Source: Thiosocius sp963808165 (lineage in GTDB: Bacteria > Pseudomonadota > Gammaproteobacteria > Chromatiales > Chromatiaceae). From it: DNA of 64,000 nucleotides. Both the position numbers and the translations under genes were made by a program. The stretch is taken from assembly GCA_963808165.1 (NCBI GenBank), contig CAWEET010000021.1:1-64000 (forward strand), in the 5' to 3' direction. The notes below the pieces were generated by a model. The model saw only the letters and a program-made list of their open reading frames with translations, did not search any database and was not told the DNA's origin. Positions 1-9,336 of the stretch are shown piece after piece (the stretch's first letter is position 1; each line of letters opens with the position of its first letter).

Positions 1-1
1 T

Positions 2-662
2 TGCATCACCAACACGGTGGCGCAGACTTTCACCGCCAATGTTCTGCTGGCCGCCGGTGCAACCCCTTCGATGACGACCAACCCGGCGGAAATCGAAACC
101 TTCGTCGGGTTTGCCGATGCGGTCCTTGTCAATCTGGGCACTTTGGACAATAAGCGCATAAGCGCCAGCGGGCGGGCCGTCGCCGCCTGCCGCCGCCGTG
201 GCAAGCCGTGGGCACTGGATTCCAACTCGGTCGGCGTGGGCCATTCGACGGTCGGTCGCTCTGGATCTGCTGGCGTCCGGTTTCCAGCTTTGTGCGGGCC
301 AACGCCGCCGAGCGTGCGGTGCTGGGCGAGGCTCTGATGGCCCACACGAAGGTGCTGGCCATCACGGGCGAGATCGACCGGCTGGAAAGCGACGGTCGCA
401 CGGTGTCGCTGCAAAACAGCTGGCCCAGATGGACCGCATCACCGCCATGGGCTGCGCGCTGACCGCGCTCGCCATTGCGTTTTGCGCGGTAGAAGACGAT
501 GCGCTCCTCGCCACGGTCACCGCGTTGGCCCTGTTCGGAGTGGCTGGCGAACGGGCGGCGCAGGAGGCCAACGGGCCGGGCACATTCGTTCCCCTTTTTC
601 TGGACGCGCTGGCCAACGTGATCGCCGACGACCTGGCCCATACTGCAAGGATCATCCCATGA
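2..662 (+). pseudogene. thiM: Hydroxyethylthiazole kinase, 5'-truncated by the window and frameshifted
   Basis: ThiM phosphorylates hydroxyethylthiazole in thiamine salvage. The N-terminus lies outside the window. Recognisable blocks sit in different frames: TNTVAQTFTANVLLAAGATP at the left edge, FVRANAAE and LAITGEIDRL near 290-385, and DRITAMGCALTALAIAF near 430-480, so at least three indels separate them. The stop at 660-662 overlaps the thiE start as ATGA, the usual layout of a compact thi operon. Recognition of the family is firm. Whether the gene is truly broken is not, because the neighbours carry the same kind of single-base lesions, which look like uncorrected sequencing errors. Confidence 0.85.
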
Positions 663-1309
663 GCACACGCCCCGCGATCGATATTCGCTGTACGGCATCA
701 TCGACCCCGCCCGCTGCCGCAACCGCCCGCTCGACGCGATGGTGCGGATGCGGTGGCCGGCGGCGTGACGCTGCTGCAATATCGCGACAAGACGTCCGAC
801 ACCGCAACACTGGTCGCCAATGCCCGGGATCCGGTCGGCCATCGCGGACAGCGGCGTGCCTTTGCTGATCAATGATCGCATAGACGTTGCCATGGCGGCC
901 GGGGCGCACGGGGTGCATATCGGGCAAAGCGACATGGCCGTCGAAGACGCGCGGGCGCTGTGGGCGAACGGGCGATCATCGGCCTCACCGTCAAGACCGC
1001 CCAACAGGCGCAGCAAGTGCCGGTTGATCTCATCGACTACGCCTGCATCGGCGGCGTCTACGACACCCTGTCCAAGGACAACCCCACGGCCATCGGCCTC
1101 GACGGTTGGCAGGCCGCCGCCGCGCCCCTGCGCGCCCGTGCGCCCGCCTTCCCGTGGGTGCTATCGCGGGCATCGATGCCGCAAACGCTGCAAGTGCATC
1201 GCCACCGGAGCCGATGGTGTGGCCATCATTTCGGGTATCTTCATGCAGGACGATGTACGCTCGGCCACCCAGACCTTGTCCAACATCATCCAGGCGGCAC
1301 GCGCATTGA
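659..1309 (+). pseudogene. thiE: Thiamine-phosphate synthase, frameshifted
   Basis: ThiE joins HMP-pyrophosphate and thiazole phosphate to make thiamine monophosphate. Family blocks appear in changing frames: GVTLLQYRDK near 755-785, LLINDRIDVAMAAGAHGVHI near 865-920, IGLTVKTAQQ near 975-1010, YACIGGVYDTLSKDN near 1035-1085 and ATGADGVAIISGIF near 1200-1240. The gene starts with ATG inside the thiM stop and ends with a TGA at about 1307-1309, where thiD begins. At that junction one extra T turns an expected ATGA overlap into ATTGA, which argues for homopolymer error rather than real decay. Confidence 0.85.
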
Positions 1310-2112
1310 CCGCCATCGCTCTCACTATCGCGGATCGGATTCAGGCGGCGGTGCCGGCATCCAGGCCGACCTCAAGACCATGTCGGCGCTTGGCGTCTAT
1401 GGTGCGACCGTGATCACCGCGATCACCGCGCAGAACACCCTGGGCGTGACGGCAGTGCACGACATCCCCACCGATATCGTCGCCGCGCAGTTCGATGCGG
1501 TCTGCAATGATCTGGCGGTGGATGCCATCAAGATCGGCATGCTCTCCAGCGTCGCCTTGGTGGACACCGTCGCCAGCAAGCTTGCTGAAAGGCCCGCCAT
1601 CCCGGTCATCCTTGATCCCGTCATGGTGGCGGAAAGCGGGACCCCTGCTGGCGGAGGAGGCGGTGGCGGCCATCCGTACACATCTTCCCGCTGGCCGCCC
1701 TCATCACGCCCAATCTCCATAAGTTGGCAAAACTGCTGGGGGAGGGCATGGCAACCACCCGCGATGCCATGACCGCGCAGGCCCACGCGCTGCGCTCCTG
1801 CGGTGCCCGGCGGTCCTCCTAAAGGGCGGGCATTCGCAGGGTCGCGACGCGGCTGATCTGTTCATCGACGACGCGGGCGAGGCGCATTGGTTTTCGGCCC
1901 CCTTCATCGACACCAGGAACACCCACGGCACCGGTTGCTCGCTGTCCAGCGCCATCGCCTCCGGCCTCGCCAGGGGTCATGATCTTTCCGCATCCATAGA
2001 GCGGGCAAAGGCATGGCTGACCAAGGCCATTGCTGCTGCCGACACGCTCGATATCGGCGCGGGCGCAGGCCCGGTGCACCATTTTCACACCCTTTGGGAA
2101 CCATCTTCATGA
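1306..2112 (+). pseudogene. thiD: HMP/HMP-phosphate kinase, frameshifted
   Basis: ThiD phosphorylates hydroxymethylpyrimidine twice to give the pyrimidine half of thiamine. The N-terminal glycine-rich motif SDSGGGAGIQADLK is followed by a long clean block to about 1640 containing MSALGVYGATVITAITAQNT, IKIGMLSS and ILDPVMVAESG. Later blocks HELAKLLGEG, VLLKGGHS and the catalytic THGTGCSLSSAIA are in other frames. A missing G near 1335 and further indels near 1640-1820 break the frame. The stop at 2110-2112 overlaps the next start as ATGA. The expected protein would be about 267 residues. Confidence 0.88.
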
Positions 2113-3197
2113 GCGCCAATCCAACCTCCCGCCGCGGTGCCATCAAGGCGCTCGCCAGCGCCACGCTGGCCGCTCCCGCAGTCGCGCTGGCAACACCGGC
2201 CCTGTCGCAAAGCCGGGTCGAGTGGCGCATGGTCACGTCCTGGCCCAGGAACCTGCCAGGCCCCGGCGTCTCCGCCCGCCGCATCGCCGAACGGGTGGAC
2301 GCCCTTTCCGGCGGTCGCTGGTCATCAAGCTCTATGCTGCGGGTGAAATCGTGCCCGCGCTGGAGGTGTTTCAGGCGGTCTCCGGCGGCATCGCCCAGAT
2401 AGGTCATACCGCCTCGCTTTTCTGGGGTGGCAAACTGCCCGCCGCGCCGCTGTTCACAGCAGGCCCCTTCGGCCTCACGCCGCTGGAACACATCACCTGG
2501 ATCAATCACGGCGGCGGGCAGCAGGTATGGGATGCGCTCTACGCCCCCTTCGGCCTCAAGCCGCTGATGGGCGGCAATACCGGCTTCCAGATGGGCGGGT
2601 GGTACAAGCAGGAAGTGACCGGTCTCGACAGCCTGCGCGGCCTGAAAATCCGCATGCCGGGCATCGGCGGTGCGGTGTTGCGCAAGTTGGGTGCCGCGCC
2701 TGTGACGCTGGCCCCGGGCGAAATCCTCTCCGCCCTGCAAACCGGCGCGATAGACGCAACGGAGTTTCTCGGTCCTTCGAGCGATTTCGCGATGGGCTTC
2801 TACAAGGCTGCGAAATCTACTATTCCCCGGGCTTCCATGAGCCCAACGGCTCCGGCGAGGTGCTGCTCTCGACGTCGGCGTTTGATGCGTTGCCCGCCGA
2901 CCTGCAAGCCATCGTCGAAGCCGCCTGCGCGGAAGAAAACATCCGCTCGCTCGGTGAAAGCGAATGGGAAAACGCCGAACGGCTGAAGACCCTTGTGGCG
3001 CAGAAGGGTGTGCTGCTGCGGGACTACCCGCAAGACATCCTGGACGCCGCCAAGTTGGCTTCCATCGACGTGTTGAGCGAATTGGCAGACACTGACGCGG
3101 CGAGCCGGACGGTCGTTGAAAGCTTCCGCAACGCCAGACCCATCAACAGGACTGGTCACGCACGTCAATCGAGAAATTCCTCCGCGCCCGGGGCTGA
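2109..3197 (+). pseudogene. TRAP transporter substrate-binding protein (DctP/TakP-like), frameshifted
   Basis: This is a periplasmic solute-binding protein of a TRAP transporter, probably for a carboxylate. The N-terminus has a twin-arginine signal (SRRGAIKALASATLAAPA) followed by RVEWRMVTSWPRNLPG. The rest continues in other frames: IKLYAAGEIVPALEVFQAV, the binding-site block GLKIRMPGIGGAVLRKLG near 2640-2690, then YYSPGFHEPN and the C-terminal HQQDWSRTSIEKFLRARG before TGA at 3195-3197. Three single-base lesions are inferred near 2322 (GGG read as GG), 2812 and 3138. No membrane subunit (DctQ or DctM) follows. It overlaps thiD by ATGA, so it is in the thi operon, which hints that the ligand could be related to a thiamine precursor, though nothing in the sequence proves it. 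Confidence 0.85.
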
Positions 3198-3285
3198 TGG
3201 CTTCAAGGCGCGACCGCAGGCAGCCTCGAAGGTCGAGGGGACTATGGTCACCCCGCCCAGACACATGGCAACCCGCGCCGAACCC

Positions 3286-4590
3286 TCAGTCCAGTTCCAC
3301 CTTCACCGGCGCGGGCATCGGGTGCACGTCGTCATCGAGTTCTGTCAGGTCAGGCGATGAGCGTGGGTCGAGAACGTAGCTTTCTTGCGTCGTCGTGCGC
3401 GTCAGCCCGATCGTCTGGAAGTCGGTGCGGTCGTCCTGCGCCACCTGCGAGCGGCGGAACGTCCGATAGAACGCATAGGCAGCCAGCACGCCATGGGCGA
3501 TGGTGGTGGCGGTGAACACCCCGGACGGGCCGTTGAGGTCCATCAGGAACGCCGTGAAAAGCGGCCCGATCATGGTTCCCACACCGTAGAGCATCAAGAG
3601 GCCACTGGAGGTTTTCACGAAATCTGCGGGCTTCGCGAAGTCGTTGGCGTGGGCAACTGAGATGGAATAGAGCGAGAAGATCACCCCGCCATAGGCCAGA
3701 ACCGCAGCGTAGAACACCAGGTTGTAGCTCTCGGTCTGGGACAGGATCGACATCATCGTCCCGAAGGCGATGCCCATCGCGCCGCCCAGCACCATCACGT
3801 AACGCCGGTCGATCTTGTCGGACAGGCGGCCGAGCGGGAACTGGAATATCACGCTGCCCAGCATGGCCACGGCCAGCAAGGTTGCGATGCCGGAACTCGA
3901 AAGGCCCACCTGTTGTCCGAACACCGGGCCGAAATTGACCCAGGCCGAGGAGATGATGCCGGAGCAGAACGCCCCCACCGCCCCGGCGGGGGAGTTACGG
4001 AACAATTCGCGAATGTCGAGATTGACGGTGGCCAGCGGTGCGGGGGATTGCGCAACCGATATGGACGTCGGCACCACGGCCGCTGCGTACAGGATCGCTC
4101 CCAGCATGAAGAGGGTCTGCGTCTCGATGGCCGCCACCACCAGCAGGTATTGCCCGCCCGCCATCGCCACCATCGTGGTGATCGCGTAAATCGAAAACAC
4201 GCTGCCGCGCATCTCGTTGCTCACGCGTTCGTTCAACCAGCTTTCCGCCACCATGTAGCAACCGGCAAAGCAGAAACCCGAAAGGGCGCGCAGGCCGATC
4301 CAGGTGTAGGCTTCGACGATCAGGCCGTTGAGCAGCATGGTGATGCACAAAAGCGCGGTCATCGTGCCGAAGGTGCGCACGTGGCCCACCCGCCGCACCA
4401 GGCGCGGTATGAGAATGCAGCCAATCATGAAGCCGATGGCGTAGCCCGTGCCGATCCAGCCCAACTCGTAGGCGCTGAAGCCCTCCACCTGGCCGCGAAC
4501 AGGGATGACGATGCCATGCAGGCCGCCGCCCAGCATCAGGAACACCATGCCTGTCAACAAGGAGAAAATGGGAAGCAATTGCCGGGTCAT
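3286..4590 (-). CDS. MFS transporter, YcaD-like
   Basis: A 434-residue major facilitator with about 12 hydrophobic segments and a cytoplasmic acidic tail after residue 385. The N-terminal half carries the MFS loop PRLVRRVGHVRTFG between helices 2 and 3, and FSIYAITTMVAMAGGQYLLV. The second half carries GRLSDKIDRRYVMVLGG. The closest family feel is the UMF2/YcaD group common in alphaproteobacteria. The substrate cannot be told. It is convergent with the thi/TRAP operon and, unlike it, has no frameshift. Confidence 0.85.
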   Translation of the reverse strand: MTRQLLPIFSLLTGMVFLMLGGGLHGIVIPVRGQVEGFSAYELGWIGTGYAIGFMIGCILIPRLVRRVGHVRTFGTMTALLCITMLLNGLIVEAYTWIGLRALSGFCFAGCYMVAESWLNERVSNEMRGSVFSIYAITTMVAMAGGQYLLVVAAIETQTLFMLGAILYAAAVVPTSISVAQSPAPLATVNLDIRELFRNSPAGAVGAFCSGIISSAWVNFGPVFGQQVGLSSSGIATLLAVAMLGSVIFQFPLGRLSDKIDRRYVMVLGGAMGIAFGTMMSILSQTESYNLVFYAAVLAYGGVIFSLYSISVAHANDFAKPADFVKTSSGLLMLYGVGTMIGPLFTAFLMDLNGPSGVFTATTIAHGVLAAYAFYRTFRRSQVAQDDRTDFQTIGLTRTTTQESYVLDPRSSPDLTELDDDVHPMPAPVKVELD

Positions 4591-4643
4591 CTGCGGGAGC
4601 CTTTAGGGAGAGTGTCATTGGCGCTGCGCATTGAAGCGGTTAT

Positions 4644-4660
4644 CACCGGTCACGCCGGTG
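4644..4660. promoter_or_regulatory. Inverted repeat upstream of the MFS gene
   Basis: CACCGG TCACG CCGGTG is a perfect 6-bp inverted repeat with a 5-base centre, about 55 bases upstream of the MFS start. It could be an operator or a short hairpin. No regulator gene adjoins it in the window. Confidence 0.3.
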
Positions 4661-4701
4661 AGTAGGCTTCTCTTGGCGCGCTTCCAAGTCAATCAGGCGA
4701 C

Positions 4702-5199
4702 ATGTTGCCGTCAACGTGTCGTTTCCGTCTCCATTCGCTCTTTCACCATTTGCCAATCGTGCCACGCCCATTTTTTCTGCGTCGGGGAGCGCATGCGGCC
4801 ATCCGCCATGACTTCAATCCTCGGAACTTTGTGCTGAGGGAACACTACGGGCCGCGCCGGCTATGTGTCTACGACCGGGAACTGGCTACCCATGGCATGC
4901 CGCAACATGACCTGGCAGAGTTGCTCTGCTTTACATGGCATGCCGAGTTGGATGGGCGTGATCTGGGAAGACTGCTGGAGCGTTACCGGCTCGCCCTTTC
5001 CTCGGTCAGCGGCAGGGTGATCGATAGCCGCGAATGGCGTGAAGGCTTCTCAGTGGCGCTGCGCCATCTGCTCATCAACCGTCTGGCCATGTACACCATG
5101 ATGCATCGATTTCGGCCCCTGGACTATCTGCCCCGGGTGATGGCGAACTGGATGCGCCTGTCCTCGCTGGCCGAGGTCGAAACGCAGCCTGGGCATTAG
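4702..5199 (+). pseudogene. C-terminal remnant of an aminoglycoside-phosphotransferase-like kinase
   Basis: From about 4798 the frame reads AAIRHDFNPRNFVLRE, then LCVYDRELATHGMPQHDLAE. This resembles the catalytic loop (H-x-DFNPRN) and following metal-binding segment of APH/choline-kinase-fold phosphotransferases. The ATP-binding N-lobe that should precede it is absent: the first 30 or so residues of the frame resemble nothing in the family. The gene thus looks beheaded near 4.8 kb, where the alphaproteobacterial-like block ends. In the second metal motif the usual DWELA reads DRELA, so activity is doubtful even apart from the truncation. Confidence 0.55.
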
Positions 5200-5309
5200 G
5201 CATGAGACCCCCGGGGCAGCGGGACGATAGCGGCCGCTGCGGCGATCCACGGTAGTGAACAGGTATCAAGGGCGAGGTCTCCATGCGATCGCTGCGGCCG
5301 TCCGCTTCC

Positions 5310-6686
5310 TCAGCACTCGATGACGTTTACCGCCAGCCCGCCTCGTGCGGTCTCCTTGTACTTGGTCTTCATGTCGGCACCCGTGTCGCGCATGGTCTTT
5401 ATGACCTTATCCAGAGATACATAGTGCGATCCGTCGCCGCGCAGTGCCATGCGGGAGGCATTGATCGCCTTCACGGCGCCCATCGCATTGCGCTCGATGC
5501 AGGGCACCTGCACCAGTCCGCCGACCGGGTCGCAGGTCAGGCCCAGATTGTGCTCCATCGCGATCTCGGCGGCATTCTCGACCTGGGCCGGGGTGCCGCC
5601 AAGTACCTCGGTCAGTGCGCCGGCGGCCATCGAGCAGGCTGTCCCCACCTCTCCCTGGCAGCCGACCTCGGCGCCGGATATCGAGGCATTCTCCTTGTAC
5701 AGAATGCCGATGGCGCCGGCGGTGAGCAGGGCGCGTACGATGCCATGTTCGTCCGCGCCCGGCGAAAAGCGCCAATAGTAGTGCAGAACTGCCGGCACGA
5801 TGCCAGCGGCACCGTTGGTTGGCGCGGTGACCACGCGACCACCCGCCGCGTTCTCCTCGTTCACCGCCAGTGCAAACAGATTGACCCAGTCCATGGTGCC
5901 CAATGGCACATGGTCGAGGGTGGTATCGGCCTGTAACTTTTCAAACAGGGTCGCGGCGCGACGCTTCACCTTGAGTCCGCCGGGCAGGATGCCCTCGGCA
6001 CGGCAGCCGCGCTGGACGCAGTCCTGCATCACCTGCCAGATGTGCAGCAGGCGCCCACGGATCTCGGCCTCGTGGCGCCAGGTCTGCTCGTTGCTCAGCA
6101 TCAGATCGCTGATGTTGCAGCCGAGCTGCTCACACTGTTGCAAGAGGCTTTTGGCGGAACGGAAGGGATGCGGCAACGCAGTGTCATCGGCCTTGATGCG
6201 GTCTTCGCCGGCGGCCTTTTCGTCTACCACGAAGCCGCCGCCCACCGAGTAATAGCTACGCTCGCTCAGTACGCTGTTATCGCTGCTGAGGGCGCTGAAA
6301 CGCATACCGTTGGAGTGATAGGGCAGGGCCTTTTTGCGATGGAAAACCAGATCCTTGTCGGGATCGAAGACCAGGGGCAGTTGTCCCAACAGCATCAGCC
6401 GGCATTGCTCGCGTACCTGCTGCATGTGCATTGAGATGCGATCGGTGTCTACGGTCTCGGGTTTTTCACCCAGCAGCCCGAGCACGACAGCCTTGTCGGT
6501 GCCGTGGCCCCTGCCTGTGGCTCCCAGTGAGCCGAACAGATCCACCCGCAGACGGTCTACGCCGGCAAGTTGCCCGGCATCGTGTAACGTCTCGACAAAG
6601 CGACGTGCGGCGCGCATCGGTCCCACGGTATGCGAGCTGGAAGGACCGATACCGATATTGAAAAGGTCGAAGATGCTGATTGCCAT
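5310..6686 (-). CDS. sdaA: L-serine ammonia-lyase, iron-sulfur type
   Basis: This enzyme deaminates L-serine to pyruvate and ammonia with a [4Fe-4S] cluster. The chosen ATG at 6686 gives MAISIFDLFNIGIGPSSSHT, the family's conserved N-terminus, and a 458-residue single-chain enzyme. The alpha domain carries the cluster cysteines in GAEVGCQGEVGTACSMAAG and in LGLTCDPVGGLVQVPCIERN. The last residue is cysteine (NVIEC), which in the Legionella enzyme of the same length folds back to cap the cluster. A longer in-frame start at 6782 only adds non-conserved residues. It is divergent from a sugar-kinase gene, leaving about 220 bases for promoters. Confidence 0.96.
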   Translation of the reverse strand: MAISIFDLFNIGIGPSSSHTVGPMRAARRFVETLHDAGQLAGVDRLRVDLFGSLGATGRGHGTDKAVVLGLLGEKPETVDTDRISMHMQQVREQCRLMLLGQLPLVFDPDKDLVFHRKKALPYHSNGMRFSALSSDNSVLSERSYYSVGGGFVVDEKAAGEDRIKADDTALPHPFRSAKSLLQQCEQLGCNISDLMLSNEQTWRHEAEIRGRLLHIWQVMQDCVQRGCRAEGILPGGLKVKRRAATLFEKLQADTTLDHVPLGTMDWVNLFALAVNEENAAGGRVVTAPTNGAAGIVPAVLHYYWRFSPGADEHGIVRALLTAGAIGILYKENASISGAEVGCQGEVGTACSMAAGALTEVLGGTPAQVENAAEIAMEHNLGLTCDPVGGLVQVPCIERNAMGAVKAINASRMALRGDGSHYVSLDKVIKTMRDTGADMKTKYKETARGGLAVNVIEC

Positions 6687-6904
6687 GCGCTGATCCTGGT
6701 CCAGATGCCGCTGACGGGCAAGTCGTATGATCGTTGCGCGGGTTATGCGATTGCCCGTGAGTGTGTGGCTGGGCAGGGCCAACAGCGATCCGCATGCCGA
6801 CGGTAAACATGCACACCGTTCGGGTGAAAACTATGGTGATGCCTCATTACAGAAGCGGCTTCTATACTTCGGCAGGACGGGAAACACGAGTAGGCTGGAC
6901 GATC

Positions 6905-7756
6905 ATGGTGCGCGTGATGTGCATAGGGACTGCCACGCTGGATATCATCAACCGGGTGTCAAGGTATCCGGCTGAAGACAGTGAGGTGCGCGCGTCGGCA
7001 CAGTCCCGGCGAATGGGCGGCAATGCCGCGAATACCGCAGTGGTGCTTGCGCAGTTGGGCGATCAGGTGTTTTGGGTCGGCAACCTTGCCCAATCGACGG
7101 AAATCATTGATCAAGGCTTCGCTCGCCATGGCGTGGATGCGTCGCTGGCGGTGCGAATTCCGGATGCAGTCACACCGACGTCATATGTTCTGCTCAGTGA
7201 GGCAAGCGGTTCACGCAGCATTGTGCATTTCCGCGACCTGCCGGAATATCGCGCCGAAGGTTTACTCAAGCTGGATCTGCGCCCTTTCAGCTGGGTGCAT
7301 TTCGAGGGACGGGCGATCGATCAATTGCTACCGATGTTGTCGCATGTGCGTGGCAACTGCGGATTGCCGGTGTCGCTAGAGGTAGAGAAGCCGAGGCGGG
7401 GGATCGAGCAACTGTTCGGGCAGGCTGATCTGCTGTTGTTCTCACGGGATTATGCGCGGGCGCGGGGGTTCTCAGATGCGCCGGCTCTGCTGCGCAGCCT
7501 GCCCCGGGGTGTCCTTGCCACCTGTACCTGGGATGCACAGGGCGCCTGGGCGATTGCTCACGACGGCAGGCTGCTGCACGCAGCGGCGCCGCTGTTGGAA
7601 TCGGTGCTCGATACGCTCGGTGCCGGCGACGTGTTCAATGCTGCGATGGTACATGCACTGGGCGGCGGCCGGGAATTGGAGCAGTCGCTGCGCGCGGCGG
7701 TGGCTCTGGCTTCGGCGCAATGTACCCGGGCGGGCCTGGATCTGCACGATGAGTGA
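6905..7756 (+). CDS. PfkB-family carbohydrate kinase, ketohexokinase-like
   Basis: A 283-residue ribokinase-fold kinase. The N-terminus CIGTATLDIINRVSRYPAED and the following RRMGGNAANTAVVLAQLG resemble ketohexokinase, which phosphorylates fructose at C1. The C-terminal PfkB signature LDTLGAGDVFNAAMVHAL holds the catalytic aspartate in GAGD. I start at 6905 because the upstream frame back to 6761 has no family similarity; ATG at 6917 is an alternative. The substrate is not certain: other small PfkB kinases share these motifs. Its partner across the divergent promoter is sdaA. Confidence 0.85.
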   Translation: MVRVMCIGTATLDIINRVSRYPAEDSEVRASAQSRRMGGNAANTAVVLAQLGDQVFWVGNLAQSTEIIDQGFARHGVDASLAVRIPDAVTPTSYVLLSEASGSRSIVHFRDLPEYRAEGLLKLDLRPFSWVHFEGRAIDQLLPMLSHVRGNCGLPVSLEVEKPRRGIEQLFGQADLLLFSRDYARARGFSDAPALLRSLPRGVLATCTWDAQGAWAIAHDGRLLHAAAPLLESVLDTLGAGDVFNAAMVHALGGGRELEQSLRAAVALASAQCTRAGLDLHDE

Positions 7757-7859
7757 GCGGGGATGGATGGAACGGGGCGTGGTCGGTTTCAGTCGCTGCC
7801 GTGATCTGAGCGAGGTTTGGCCGGGTGCGGAGGCTGCAGTGGGGATGTGCCTGAAAAGA

Positions 7860-8150
7860 TCACTCTGAACCACGCCGCGCGCGCAAAGTCGCTGGTAAGC
7901 GGCAGGTGACTCCGGCGAAGACCGGCCAGACTCGGTCGTATAGCTCACCCTCCAGGGCCAGTTCGTAGTCTTCACGCAGGTCTTGCAGGATGCTCTCGGC
8001 GAGGTCTACGGTCCGGGTATCCGAAGCCGAGACAACCGGGATATCGCCATTCCAGCCCGGGGCTCGCGGATTCGTCGTGCAGGATGCACAGCACAGTCCG
8101 ATCACTATGACTGCAGGCGCGATGAAAATGGTTCGACCTCGGCTGCCCAT
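7860..8150 (-). CDS. Small putative lipoprotein, function unknown
   Basis: A 96-residue frame with a short basic start, a hydrophobic stretch IFIAPAVIVIGLCCASC that could be a signal peptide with a weak lipobox (the residues before the last Cys are non-standard), then TTNPRAPGWNGDIPVVSAS and a charged region LAESILQDLREDYELALEGE. I do not recognise a family. It could be a spurious frame: the flanking kilobase has no other gene and no clear ribosome site was found. Confidence 0.35.
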   Translation of the reverse strand: MGSRGRTIFIAPAVIVIGLCCASCTTNPRAPGWNGDIPVVSASDTRTVDLAESILQDLREDYELALEGELYDRVWPVFAGVTCRLPATLRARRGSE

Positions 8151-8240
8151 GTCAGCGTCGATTTCCAAGGATTGTCGGATTCTTCATTATTTGCTCCAGG
8201 CCGGCCCGATATTTCGCCGGCAAAGCTCCGCCACCAGCAG

Positions 8241-8257
8241 CAACACCGGAGGTGTTG
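8241..8257. repeat. Inverted repeat, first of a pair
   Basis: CAACACC GGA GGTGTTG is a perfect 7-bp stem with a 3-base loop. It has no T-run on either side, so it is not a classic terminator. A second stem with the same ACACC/GGTGT core lies about 80 bases on. Confidence 0.6.
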
Positions 8258-8332
8258 TCGCCCCGCGTTCGAACGCCCCGGCCAATCCTGCCACGAGGCC
8301 GAACGGGCCCTCGCGTGACGAACCAAGGGGCG

Positions 8333-8356
8333 TCGAACACCACTCGGGGTGTTCGA
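8333..8356. repeat. Inverted repeat, second of a pair
   Basis: TCGAACACC and GGTGTTCGA form a perfect 9-bp stem around the 6-base loop ACTCGG. It shares its inner stem with the repeat at 8241-8257. Confidence 0.6.
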
Positions 8357-8791
8357 TTCGGTGGCCCCTGCCGCGACCATGCGACATGCGGGCCTTCCAG
8401 CGGTGGATTCACCGCGTCCCGCGGATCGAATCCGCCACTGCGTAAGCTAGCGCTGTCGCCACCAGGCCGCAATCGCATCAAGCCATCTGACGCCGGCCTA
8501 CCGCCCCGCTGCAGTTCGGATTTGCGAGAGGAACGCCCTGGAGGCGGCATGCTCCGCGCTGGAAGCCTCGCGCAGCCGTGATTGTTAGCCATTGATTTTC
8601 ATGAACAAAAAATGGTCGTCTTTTCATCGCTTTTCCATCGGGACGGTTGGCTGGGTAGACGCTATAGCTTCAGGTGGGGCCGAACCAGAGAGATATCAAT
8701 CTGCCCCGTCCACTATCTCAGGGACGTGGACAACAGGCAGCAAAAGTGCAGGACCCAAAAACATAACCAGGGCCAACCTGAGGAGGTCGAT

Positions 8792-9265
8792 ATGACACAT
8801 GTGAAAACGGCGTGGATCGTATGCAGTACGGTGATGATGGCATCCACCCTGACTGTTGCCGGGGACACCCCGCAAGCCGGGGTGACACTGACGCCGGAAC
8901 AGATGAAATGGGAACCCAATCCGCGGGTCCCCGGTCTTGGTGTGGCGCGGATCATCAGCAGCGGCAAAAACCCCGGCGGCTACGTGTATCGGGTCAAGTT
9001 CCCGCCGGGTCGTGTGGTGCAGGCCCACACGCACCCGGACGACCGCAACTACACGGTCATTTCCGGTACCTGGAGCATTGGCTGGGGCGGCGTATACGAT
9101 GAAACCAAATTGATCGCACTCGGTCCGGGCAGTTTCTACACCGAGCCGGCCGGGGTTGCCCACTTCGTCGCGACGCCCGACGGAGAGGCGATCGTCCAGG
9201 TCACTGGAACGGGTCCGACCAAGGCCGATTATGTCGATCCGGCGCATGCCCCCAAGAAGCCGTGA
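8792..9265 (+). CDS. Exported cupin-domain protein
   Basis: A 157-residue secreted protein. A strong ribosome site AGGAGG at 8781-8786 fixes the ATG at 8792. Residues 1-24 form a signal peptide ending near TLTVAGDTPQ. The cupin barrel follows with metal-ligand type residues in VVQAHTHPDDRNYTVISG and a closing histidine in EPAGVAHFVATPDGEA. Small periplasmic cupins of this kind are common but rarely characterised, so no reaction is assigned. Two more small exported proteins follow on the same strand. Confidence 0.8.
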   Translation: MTHVKTAWIVCSTVMMASTLTVAGDTPQAGVTLTPEQMKWEPNPRVPGLGVARIISSGKNPGGYVYRVKFPPGRVVQAHTHPDDRNYTVISGTWSIGWGGVYDETKLIALGPGSFYTEPAGVAHFVATPDGEAIVQVTGTGPTKADYVDPAHAPKKP

Positions 9266-9336
9266 GCGGGATCATCCAAGCATGCCCTCACGCCGGGTTT
9301 GCCGGCATGGGGATAACTCTGAGGGAGGACTCCGAG

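Larger units (their letters stand above)
8151..8791. other. Gene-poor region with two hairpins
   Basis: About 640 bases with no convincing gene on either strand. Frames are short, arginine- and proline-rich and overlap each other. It contains two inverted repeats (8241-8257 and 8333-8356) that share the ACACC/GGTGT core. The stretch 8590-8700 is less GC-rich and probably holds the promoter of the cupin gene. Confidence 0.5.

Noticed and set aside
8418..8438. Possible tRNA T-arm (GATTCGAT between GC-rich arms on the minus strand)
   Set aside because: No anticodon arm, D-arm or acceptor stem could be found at the right distances.
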